Shown here piece by piece: positions 44,332 to 51,800 of a DNA stretch of 64,000 bases (position 1 is its first letter; each line of letters starts with the position of its first letter). This DNA comes from Muricomes sp049840515 (lineage in GTDB: Bacteria; Bacillota; Clostridia; Lachnospirales; Lachnospiraceae). The stretch lies in contig JASGKW010000009.1 in the NCBI GenBank assembly GCA_049840515.1, forward strand, positions 124,001 to 188,000, read 5' to 3'. Below the pieces are notes generated by a model. It made no database searches, had not been told where the DNA came from, and saw only the letters and a program-made list of their open reading frames with translations. Position numbers and translations under genes: made by a program.

Positions 44332-44865
44332 ATGATAAAAAAACAAAATCAACCTTTTAGCCATAATAATTTTACATGGGACAGCCTGGGTAATATTAAA
44401 AAAGGCCGCGGGGATTTGGGAGAAGAAATGCCGGTACTCGTATACCGTCTGATGCAGTACACTATGCTGGATGTTTTGAGTAAGGCTTATGGAAATGACA
44501 CTGCAAACGAACATTTCCGCCAGGCAGGTCATCTGGCAGGTATGGAGTTTTCCAAAAATGTATTAGATCTGCAGGTTGGTTTCAGCACCTTCCTGGCAAA
44601 TCTGCAAAAGACATTGAAGGATTTAAAAATAGGCATACTGCGCATGGAAGGCTTTGATGAAGTCACCGGGGAGATTGTTCTTACTGTGGCGGAGGATTTG
44701 GACTGCAGCGGAATTCCAATCACAAATGAAACTGTATGCTATTATGATGAGGGATTTATCTCCGGCATTCTGGAATCTTATACCGGAAGAAAATATGATG
44801 TGCGTGAGATTGACTGCTGGGCAAGCGGTGACAGAGTGTGCCGTTTCCGCGGAACAGCCGAATAA
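44332..44865 (+). CDS. V4R (4-vinyl reductase) domain sensory protein
   Basis: 177 aa. The C-terminal half shows the V4R pattern: VAEDLDCSGIPITNETVCYYDEG, ILESYTGRKYDVREIDCWASGDRVCRF, with Cys residues that in this family bind metal or small hydrophobic ligands. The N-terminal half (NFTWDSLGNIKKGRGDLGEEMPVL) is a helical extension seen in standalone V4R proteins. GGAGG precedes ATG 44332. Its position directly after a GGDEF-HD-GYP gene suggests it senses a ligand for that protein; that is inference. Confidence 0.75.
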   Translation: MIKKQNQPFSHNNFTWDSLGNIKKGRGDLGEEMPVLVYRLMQYTMLDVLSKAYGNDTANEHFRQAGHLAGMEFSKNVLDLQVGFSTFLANLQKTLKDLKIGILRMEGFDEVTGEIVLTVAEDLDCSGIPITNETVCYYDEGFISGILESYTGRKYDVREIDCWASGDRVCRFRGTAE

Positions 44866-44882
44866 TTGACCGACAGACAAAA

Positions 44883-44930
44883 AGCAAGCCGCTGAATTAT
44901 GAAACTCATTCAACGGCTTGCTATTTTTAC
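44883..44930 (+). terminator. Bidirectional rho-independent terminator
   Basis: GCAAGCCGCTGAAT and ATTCAACGGCTTGC form a 14-bp stem with one mismatch over a 10-base loop. TATTTTT follows on the plus strand and TTTTTGTC on the minus strand, ending both the V4R gene and proC. Confidence 0.8.
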
Positions 44931-45722
44931 AGGCTTTTTGATTTTTCAGTGGCTGCTTTTATACAATTCATAACAGAATAGCGGAAACCGCCCTGCTCTA
45001 AAGCCTCCACACCCTCTATGGTAGTTCCTCCCGGTGAAGTAACCATATCTTTCAAGGCACCCGGATGAATTTTGGTATCCAGAATCATTTTTGCAGTTCC
45101 AAGACAGGTCTGAGAGGCCAGCTTATATGCAGTCTCTCTCGGAAGCCCCTGTTTTACTGCGCCATCAGCCAGAGCCTCTATAAACATGGCCGCATAAGCC
45201 GGACCTCCGCCGCTCAATCCACATGCAACATCCATCAGTTTTTCAGAAACCCACTCCACGATTCCGATGGATACAAACAGTTCTTCCATAAGAACAGTCT
45301 CCTCCTCATTCAATGTATTGTCTGAGCAGAGAACGAAAGCCCCCTCAGAAACCAGGGCAGGTGTATTGGGCATAACTCTCAGCACACGCACATTCTCGTC
45401 AACCATAGCTAAAATACGCTCTGTGCTAAGCCCTGCAACAATAGAAACCAGTGCCTTGCCTGACAGATGATTTCTGCAGCTCTCCAAAGCTTCCGCCGCA
45501 TTCTGAGGCTTTACTGCCAAAAGTAAAATGTCACACTCATCACACAGAAGGGCATTGCTCTCCACTGTGGGAATACTCAGGCTCTGTGCATTCTCCATAG
45601 CCTTTGGACTGATATCATAAACACAGAAATCCTCTTTCTCAAAGTTCTCTGTATCCACAGCTCCCCCGCAAAATAGCACTTCCCATATTTCCATATCCAA
45701 TAACACCAATTTTTTTCTTCAC
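44927..45722 (-). CDS. proC: Pyrroline-5-carboxylate reductase, frame broken near the N-terminus
   Basis: Last step of proline synthesis, NAD(P)H-dependent. The longest frame (to 45709) lacks the dinucleotide motif. The true N-terminus VKKKIGVIGYGNMGSAIL lies in another frame from GTG 45720-45722 with AGGAGG 9 bp upstream. The frames join if the run of five Cs (plus strand, 45663-45667) is four, giving AILRGAVDTENF and 264 aa. VLRVMPNTPALV and SGGGPAYAAMFIEALADG plus the C-terminal HPGALKDMVTSPGGTT are intact. The run abuts CAGCTC, as in other broken genes here. Confidence 0.88.
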
Positions 45723-45836
45723 TGCAACTGCCTCCTTCTTGACATGACAACATCTAGCTCAATTGATAGTTCAATTCATATAATCCTAATTATACTCTTC
45801 CAAAATAGCACGTGCAATAAAATATTAAGCAAGCCT

Positions 45837-46169
45837 CTAAAATACAAACTGCACTAACAGCATATAAAAAATCGTTCCCCCGGCGATAGAAAGCAGCATC
45901 TGCCTTTTCCAGAAATGAAGTGCAGCCACCACTGCAACGGCGAGCAATTCAGGTATGCCATGATTTCCTGTGAGGAGATTCACGTCTTTTAATGAATAGA
46001 TAACCAGAAGGCCAAGAACTGCTGAGGGCAGCACAACACCGAGATATTTCACAAACTTTGGGGTAGGTTTATTAGCCGGAAAGAGAATGAAAGGCAGAAA
46101 TCTTGTAATCATGGTTCCGAGCACAACCGCCCCCACCGTGATAATCTGCTGTGTCAAAGTCATAGTCAT
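45837..46169 (-). CDS. azlD: AzlD-family branched-chain amino acid export subunit
   Basis: 110 aa, four membrane helices: VLGTMITRFLPFILFPA carries the family R-F-L-P motif, and LLAVAVVAALHFWKRQMLLSI the C-terminal part. AzlC and AzlD together export branched-chain amino acids or analogues in Bacillus. It overlaps azlC by 4 bp (ATGA). Confidence 0.88.
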   Translation of the reverse strand: MTMTLTQQIITVGAVVLGTMITRFLPFILFPANKPTPKFVKYLGVVLPSAVLGLLVIYSLKDVNLLTGNHGIPELLAVAVVAALHFWKRQMLLSIAGGTIFYMLLVQFVF

Positions 46170-46879
46170 TGCAATTCACCTGCTTTCTCCAAGGGTCTTC
46201 TCAGTACCGTGAGGGCACCGAAAATGAGGCACATGGCCGGAATAATAAAGTTTGTGCCCTTAAACACAATCAAACAGAGAAGTGACAGGCCCAGCCCCAA
46301 AAGAGAACTATAATGATTCTCCTCTTTCATCCACTGTTCCAGAAAAATAACTACGAACAAAGCTGTCATGACAAATTCAATTCCCTTTGTATTGAAATGA
46401 ATCAGTGAGCCAAACAAACCGCCCAATGTGGAGCCCACAACCCAGTATATCTGGTTTAATAGTGTAACAAAAAACATAAACCAGCCCTTGTCCACATCCC
46501 GGGGAATATCAGCTGTACAATTGATAGAGAAGGATTCATCACACATTCCATAAATCAGATAGTATTTTTTCCATCCCGGTATATTGTATTTGTCCAGCAT
46601 AGATAAGCCATAAAACAAATGCCTGGCGTTAATCATTACGGTAAATATAAGTGCATTCAAGGGTGAGAAAACTCCCAGAAGCCACCCTACAGTCACAAAT
46701 TCCACTGACCCCGCAAAAATAGTCATACTCATAATCAGCGGATACCAGAAACTAAAGCCTGATACATTCATATAAATTCCATAGGCAAGTCCCAAAAAAA
46801 GAAATCCTGCCATAATTGGTATGGTCAGAGGAAAAGCCGCTTTGAAAGCTTTTCTTCTGACCTTCTCTTTTTCACTCAT
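46166..46879 (-). CDS. azlC: AzlC-family branched-chain amino acid permease
   Basis: 237 aa from ATG 46877-46879 (AAAGGA upstream; the frame to 47026 adds an unrelated leader). AFPLTIPIMAGFLFLGLAYG, FAGSVEFVTVGWLLG, VMINARHLFYGLSML and YGMCDESF are AzlC signature segments. Seven or so helices. Works with azlD, which it overlaps by 4 bp. Confidence 0.9.
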   Translation of the reverse strand: MSEKEKVRRKAFKAAFPLTIPIMAGFLFLGLAYGIYMNVSGFSFWYPLIMSMTIFAGSVEFVTVGWLLGVFSPLNALIFTVMINARHLFYGLSMLDKYNIPGWKKYYLIYGMCDESFSINCTADIPRDVDKGWFMFFVTLLNQIYWVVGSTLGGLFGSLIHFNTKGIEFVMTALFVVIFLEQWMKEENHYSSLLGLGLSLLCLIVFKGTNFIIPAMCLIFGALTVLRRPLEKAGELQ

Positions 46880-46985
46880 GTTATTTGTCGTCCTTTTAAA
46901 TATGTAGTAGAAATGTAGTCGAGCAACAGGACTATTTTGACATGACCCCCATTTATTGTCAATAGCCTTTCCCTTTACTGCTGTC

Positions 46986-47741
46986 TCAGAATTCTGGAAC
47001 AGAAAAAACACGGTACCCATTCTCATCTATGATAAGAGCATTCAAAGCTGCCGGCATAGTAGTGCCAATTCCTCCGTCGATAAAAATGATATTTCTCTCA
47101 AAATCAAAGATAGGCAGGGTGCTTAAATTATCCGAAAGACGCAGACAGGGAATGTGTCCTACCACAACCGGCTTTTTAAAATGCAAATCAGTCTTTATAA
47201 AGTCCTGCCGCTTGAGACAGCGGTTGTCATCCTGTTCATCCAGAGAGCCCTCATCCAAACCCGCATGCACAAAAATATGTGTTTCCGTTTCCAGAATATG
47301 AGGCAGATTTAAAAGCCAGGTGCGCTCCTGAGCGTAATGGGTATTGACTATATTTTGAATCTGCTCCAAAGTGGTGTTTTCTCCGAAGGGCTGGCCCTGC
47401 TCCAGAAGCATTTCATGTAAAATCGTCTTTGGACGTCTGTTCATATAGCCAAGTATATCCCCCCGATACCTGCTTTCAAAGACTTCCTCCACAAGATTAT
47501 CGCAATTTCCCATAATTGCAAATACATTGCCCTGGCGGCATAATCCCATGATATGCCGAAGGAGTTCCAGTGATTGTTCTCCGCGCTCAATGTAATCTCC
47601 CAGCAGCAGTAACATATCATACTGACAAAAACCAATCTTATACAGCAGCTGCCGGAAGACAGCCGCAGACCCATGGATGTCACTGACTGCTATTACTCGG
47701 TGAAAATTTGTTGTGGAAAGCCTCTGTACACGTGCAAGCAT
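46986..47741 (-). CDS. Serine/threonine-type metallophosphoesterase
   Basis: 251 aa. The calcineurin-like motifs are complete: AVSDIHGSAAVF (D-x-H), LLLGDYIERGEQS (GD-x2-ER, phosphoprotein-phosphatase style), MGNCDNLV (GNCD in place of GNHE), FVHAGLD and VVVGHIPC. Binds two metal ions. The GNC-D form is seen in bacterial Ser/Thr or diadenosine tetraphosphatase-like enzymes; substrate undetermined. About 107 bp upstream of azlC, so possibly co-transcribed with it. Confidence 0.82.
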   Translation of the reverse strand: MLARVQRLSTTNFHRVIAVSDIHGSAAVFRQLLYKIGFCQYDMLLLLGDYIERGEQSLELLRHIMGLCRQGNVFAIMGNCDNLVEEVFESRYRGDILGYMNRRPKTILHEMLLEQGQPFGENTTLEQIQNIVNTHYAQERTWLLNLPHILETETHIFVHAGLDEGSLDEQDDNRCLKRQDFIKTDLHFKKPVVVGHIPCLRLSDNLSTLPIFDFERNIIFIDGGIGTTMPAALNALIIDENGYRVFSVPEF

Positions 47742-47924
47742 TATTTTTACCCACTTTCTTAATATAATCCCGGCTCTTCAAGAAGTGCTTTATCTATTGT
47801 ACACCTTTTCATTATATGAACATGGTTGTTTCAATTATCCCTTACATTTTCTCTGCATTGATTATATAATTTTTTGTCCAGACTTTGAAGTAGAAATAAT
47901 ATAATAGTTACGTATAAAATTAAT

Positions 47925-47952
47925 AGGGGGCCAGCTCTGTGAACTACCCCCT
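47925..47952 (-). terminator. Terminator-like hairpin after the MFS gene
   Basis: AGGGGG and CCCCCT with an inner AGTTC/GAGCT-type pairing; on the minus strand TATTAATTTTATA follows. It lies 23 bp after the MFS stop. Confidence 0.5.
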
Positions 47953-47974
47953 GCCGCTAAACATCTAAAACAAT

Positions 47975-49210
47975 TTAGTCTTCCGCATATGCCCCGTTTC
48001 TGCTTATAAGTGCCTTTCCGGCCATCCTTACAGAATTAGATTGTGATACCTTTCTTCCATGTAAGAAGTAATATAATACCAGTGAAACTATTGTAACACC
48101 AGCCATTGCTTTATACAAACCACCAAATCCAACTACAGGGACAAGAATTCCCAGCAGGAAAGGTCCGATTCCCACACCTGTATCTGTGATAGCCAGAAAC
48201 GTTGATGTCGCCAGACCTATCCTGTGGCTCGGCGCTGACTTAACCGCAATAGCCTGACCGCTGGATAAGAATGTTCCAAATCCAAGGCCAATCAAAGCTG
48301 CCGCTGATAAAAGAACAATGCCCTGATGTGCCTGGCTCAGTGTAAACAACCCAACAGCAAATAAAACAAAAGCCGGATACATGACATAGTTTTCATTCTT
48401 TGAATCAAACAACTTTCCTGTTGCAGGCCGGGAAACTAAAATTGCAATTGAGTAGGCGAGAAAAAAGAAACTGCCCGCCTCAGCCAAACCGATTTCTTTC
48501 ACATAAGAACTGAGGAAGCTGACAATACTTGAATAACTCAATCCTATAACCGCACCGATAATTGAAATCGGAAGTGCTTTGTATTCAATAAAATTACTGA
48601 TTGAAAACTGCTTTTTATTCCCAGCCTCTTCTTTGACTTCTGTTTCCTCAGATACTTTCAAAAAGAATACTGCTCCAAAGCAGGCCGCCAATGCCACAAT
48701 ACATAAAACTAAAATCGTGTAAAAGCTTGCATTCTGGCTGAGATACATTGCCAAAAAAGGACCTATGGCAGAGGCCATCGTGGTACTCATAGCATAATAG
48801 CTGATTCCCTCTCCCTGTCTGTCTTTCGGCACAAGATTTGCGGCTATAGTCGCAGTTGCGGTGGATGTAGCCCCAAATCCGATTCCGTGCAGGAAGCGCA
48901 CAAGAAAGAGAAACATCATGCCTTCCACTCTAAAATATAATACAGTTGCAACCACGTAAATCAACAAACCTATATAAAGCATCTTTTTTCGTCCTGTGCG
49001 TTCGATGATACTTCCCGCGTAGATACGTGACACCAGTGCCCCGATAACAAAAATACCTACCGCCAGGCCCGCCTGACTGGGGGAAGCGTGCAGATTATCC
49101 ATGGCATAACCTGCAATCATAACCATCAGCAGGTAATATACCAGATATACAAAAAAATTCACCACCGCATCAACTAAAAAGTTCTTTGTCCATAATTTCG
49201 ATTTTGACAT
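47975..49210 (-). CDS. MFS transporter
   Basis: 411 aa, twelve helices. Loop 2-3 has RIYAGSIIERTGRKKMLYIGL (the MFS A motif variant), HGIGFGATSTATATIAANLVPKDRQGEGISYYAMS, and the matching loop 8-9 SRPATGKLFDSKNEN. The pattern fits the YwfA/NarK-distant efflux class; substrate unknown. It is divergent from the LysR gene at 49341, which probably controls it. Confidence 0.85.
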   Translation of the reverse strand: MSKSKLWTKNFLVDAVVNFFVYLVYYLLMVMIAGYAMDNLHASPSQAGLAVGIFVIGALVSRIYAGSIIERTGRKKMLYIGLLIYVVATVLYFRVEGMMFLFLVRFLHGIGFGATSTATATIAANLVPKDRQGEGISYYAMSTTMASAIGPFLAMYLSQNASFYTILVLCIVALAACFGAVFFLKVSEETEVKEEAGNKKQFSISNFIEYKALPISIIGAVIGLSYSSIVSFLSSYVKEIGLAEAGSFFFLAYSIAILVSRPATGKLFDSKNENYVMYPAFVLFAVGLFTLSQAHQGIVLLSAAALIGLGFGTFLSSGQAIAVKSAPSHRIGLATSTFLAITDTGVGIGPFLLGILVPVVGFGGLYKAMAGVTIVSLVLYYFLHGRKVSQSNSVRMAGKALISRNGAYAED

Positions 49211-49268
49211 TTTACATACTCCTCATTTTTATGTGCTTCATAATAAATCCAACTTCACAAGTATAGCA

Positions 49269-49297
49269 TTGACTTATTATAATTTGAAATATATAAT
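49269..49297 (+). promoter_or_regulatory. Sigma-A promoter of the lysR gene
   Basis: TTGACT (49269-49274), 17-bp spacer, TATAAT (49292-49297), 44 bp before the lysR start in the divergent lysR/MFS gap. Confidence 0.65.
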
Positions 49298-49340
49298 TTT
49301 ATATATTATTATTCCTATAAAGCTATTAAGGAGATGTATT

Positions 49341-50219
49341 ATGGATTTACTTCAACTAAAATATTTTCAGGTTGTGGCACGTCTCGGCAACGTAACCCAC
49401 GCCGCAAAAGAGCTTCATGTGGCACAGCCATCGGTCAGCAAAACCATTGCCCGGCTGGAAGAAAGCCTGGGGGTTCCTCTGTTTGACCGCTCCGGAAAAC
49501 GGATTCACTTAAACCAGTTTGGTGAACTTTTTCTTAGAAGAGTGGAGAGATGCTTTAATGAACTAAATGACGGGAAAAGAGAGCTGCAGGAACTTGCGGG
49601 ACTTGAGCGGGGAACTGTGACTGTGGGCGCTTCTACCTCCCGGCTTTTACCCTCTCTTTTTAAAGAATATCTGACCCTTAACCCTGATGTTAAGTTTAGA
49701 ATCCGGCACATTACAAAACACCAGGAGATACAAAAACAACTCCTGGAGGGGGAAATAGATTTGAGCATTTTCTTCTTGCCCTCCACCTCCCCTGAGATTC
49801 ACTGTGAGCCGCTGACTGTGGAAGAAATTTTTCTTGCTGTGCCGCCAACTCATCCTCTGGCAGACAGAAAAAGTATATCTTTAAGCGAAGTAGCCGAAGA
49901 AAGCTTTGTCGGCGTGACAACAGATACAGAACTCCGGGAAATAACAGACGATTTTTGCAGACAGGCAGGATTCACCCCCAATATTGCATTTGAAATTGAG
50001 AGCCTTGATATCATTGCCCGGCTGGTAAACGAAGGGCTTGGCATCGCATTTCTGCCTGCATACTGGCCCCGCGGAAACACTCTGGAATCCCCGGTGCAAT
50101 TACACATAGAATCCCCGGCCTGCCAGCGCACAATCTGGCTGTCATGGGTAAAAGACCGCTACTCCACAGAAGCCATACGGCATTTTAGAGAATTTATCAT
50201 CAACTATTTTTCTTCTTAA
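49341..50219 (+). CDS. LysR-family regulator
   Basis: 292 aa from ATG 49341 (AAGGAG 8 bp upstream; the frame from 49233 adds unconserved residues). DNA-binding N-terminus MDLLQLKYFQVVARLGNVTH, AAKELHVAQPSVSKTIARLE, then a periplasmic-binding-type effector domain (GTVTVGASTSRLLPSLFKEY, GLGIAFLPAYWP). The divergent MFS transporter is its likely target. Its stop overlaps the stop of the convergent HTH gene by 3 bp. Confidence 0.88.
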   Translation: MDLLQLKYFQVVARLGNVTHAAKELHVAQPSVSKTIARLEESLGVPLFDRSGKRIHLNQFGELFLRRVERCFNELNDGKRELQELAGLERGTVTVGASTSRLLPSLFKEYLTLNPDVKFRIRHITKHQEIQKQLLEGEIDLSIFFLPSTSPEIHCEPLTVEEIFLAVPPTHPLADRKSISLSEVAEESFVGVTTDTELREITDDFCRQAGFTPNIAFEIESLDIIARLVNEGLGIAFLPAYWPRGNTLESPVQLHIESPACQRTIWLSWVKDRYSTEAIRHFREFIINYFSS

Positions 50220-50804
50220 AAGACAGAATAGGACATCAGACCGTGCTTTACACAATACAGATAGAGCTTGCCTCCGGCACTGACAGGAAGGCGGAATGCA
50301 GAACTCTGCTCAGGGTATAGCCTGTTCAATATTACTTTATCACTTTTCACATAAGCCGCAAAAGAGATATAATGTTCTTTCTCCATCGGGTGATTGAAAG
50401 TGACATAGTAATCGGTGTCCATTTCCTCCGCCCGGATATCAATATTTTCCTTTTCCTCCGCCAGAGTCAGGTATTCCAGCTTGCGGCCGCAGCAGAAAAT
50501 AGAAGCACTCCCGGTGCTGACCAGTATATTTCCGCAGGTTGGACAGACATAGAAGTGGATTTTATCAATATTTCCACTGTCAGGTTTATTTAAAGTAAAT
50601 TCTCCATCCATCATCTGAGTCATATCCACGCCCAAAATTTCAGACAATTCTGCCCAGTAAGGCAGGTCGGGGAATCCGGCACCGCACTCCCACTTGGAAA
50701 CCGTTTTATTTAAGACACCGAGGGTTTCCGCCAGCTCTTTCTGTGTCATTCCCTTTTCTTTCCGCAGCTTCTGCTATCAGTTTCCCAATTTTAATACTAT
50801 CCAT
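50216..50804 (-). CDS. XRE helix-turn-helix fused to a desulfoferrodoxin-like domain, frame broken
   Basis: The start ATG 50802-50804 (MDSIKIGKLIAEA) and the rest (MTQKELAETLGVLNKTVSKWECG, from 50749) lie in different frames; removing one base at 50769-50770 gives IAELRKEKGMTQKELAE, a standard XRE start, and 195 aa. After the HTH comes YVCPTCGNILVSTGSASIFC-CG, the four-Cys desulforedoxin site, then NHPMEKEHYISF and LYCVKHGL, matching the HPxxxEHY and CxxHG iron ligands of superoxide reductase. Only three of the four usual His ligands are evident. A redox or superoxide-sensing regulator is the natural reading, by inference. The break again falls in a GAGCTG context. Confidence 0.75.
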
Positions 50805-50847
50805 AACATCCTCTCCCCTGCCAGTGCTATCATAGCGGCAGTTTTGT

Positions 50848-51192
50848 TTATTTCCAAATCTTTCTTGCCTTGTCGTCCGCCTCCAGACACTTTTCCCGCA
50901 ATTCTTCCAGCTCATCCGTATGGTCAGCAACCGGGTCCTCATACTTCAAAACCTTAAGGACCAAACGCTCAAAATCACCTTCTCCATATTGGTTCCAAAG
51001 CTCCTGCAAATATTTATTCGGGTGCTTGCCCAATGACAACTGAAAATCACTGCTGTTAAAGGCGGTTTTCGTATCTTTGGAAATTCCCAGAAAGCTCTCT
51101 CCGGTTGACTTGCACCGATATGAAATCACCCCCATCTCAGGGTGTCTGTTTTTGTATTCTAATATAAGTTCTTTTTTTCTTTTTCGATCCAT
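50848..51192 (-). CDS. GIY-YIG nuclease-like protein
   Basis: 114 aa from ATG 51190-51192 (GAGGTG upstream). GVISYRCKSTGESFLGIS resembles the GIY...YIG core, though the second and third positions are altered, and NKYLQELWNQYGEGDFERLV follows the family pattern seen in many short Lachnospiraceae proteins. Such proteins are annotated as GIY-YIG family, but the diverged core leaves nuclease activity doubtful. The C-terminus is Glu/Asp/Lys rich. Confidence 0.65.
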   Translation of the reverse strand: MDRKRKKELILEYKNRHPEMGVISYRCKSTGESFLGISKDTKTAFNSSDFQLSLGKHPNKYLQELWNQYGEGDFERLVLKVLKYEDPVADHTDELEELREKCLEADDKARKIWK

Positions 51193-51363
51193 CTTTTTCA
51201 CCTCACTCCATATTTTCATATTGTATTGCAATTCCTGTACAAAAGCAATCCACGCTCCGTAGACTTCAAATAACTGCCCTGCGTAATCAGAAACTTTTTT
51301 GGTCTCATCCTAAGTATGCCAGAATACTTCTTTATGTGCAGGAACAAAAATGCTCAAAATAAT

Positions 51364-51404
51364 CAAAAACCGCCCGGTACATGAAGCAAACATACTGAGC
51401 GGTC
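51364..51404 (-). terminator. Rho-independent terminator after DUF488
   Basis: On the minus strand ACCGCTC-GTA and TAC-GGGCGGT arms enclose a loop and are followed by TTTTTGATTATTTT, starting right after the DUF488 stop. Confidence 0.65.
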
Positions 51405-51767
51405 CTAGAAAACCTTAGATTCCAAATATTCTTTTAAGACAACGGCATGGTTAACTTGAGGGTCTTTCGCCCCATACAGCAAAGTAACCATATTTTCCTT
51501 ACTTTGAATAACAAGCTGCCGGGCGGCGGACTGTGCCTCCGCACTTGCATCCAATTCATCCCGGTAACGCGCGGCAAACTCCTCAAAATTTTCTGCTTTA
51601 TGCCCAAACCATGTACGAAGCTGACTGCTTGGAGCCAAGTCTTTCACCCACCCGTCCAGGTGCGCTTTCTCTTTGGAAATCCCCCGCGGCCACAGGCGGT
51701 CCACCAGCAGGCGCACTCCGTCACTCTCCTCAAAAGGAGCATAAATCCGTTTTATTTGCAGTGTCAT
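51405..51767 (-). CDS. DUF488 family protein
   Basis: 120 aa from ATG 51765-51767 (AAGGGG upstream). IKRIYAPFEESDGVRLLVDR, LWPRGISKEKAHLDGWVKDL, LRTWFGHKAENFEEFAARY and TLLYGAKDPQVNHAVVLKEY match the DUF488 family (E. coli YeaO-like). Function unknown; the conserved Arg, Trp and His suggest a small-molecule site. Confidence 0.88.
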   Translation of the reverse strand: MTLQIKRIYAPFEESDGVRLLVDRLWPRGISKEKAHLDGWVKDLAPSSQLRTWFGHKAENFEEFAARYRDELDASAEAQSAARQLVIQSKENMVTLLYGAKDPQVNHAVVLKEYLESKVF

Positions 51768-51800
51768 AATAAATCCCCTTCCCGCACCCACTTTTGTCTA

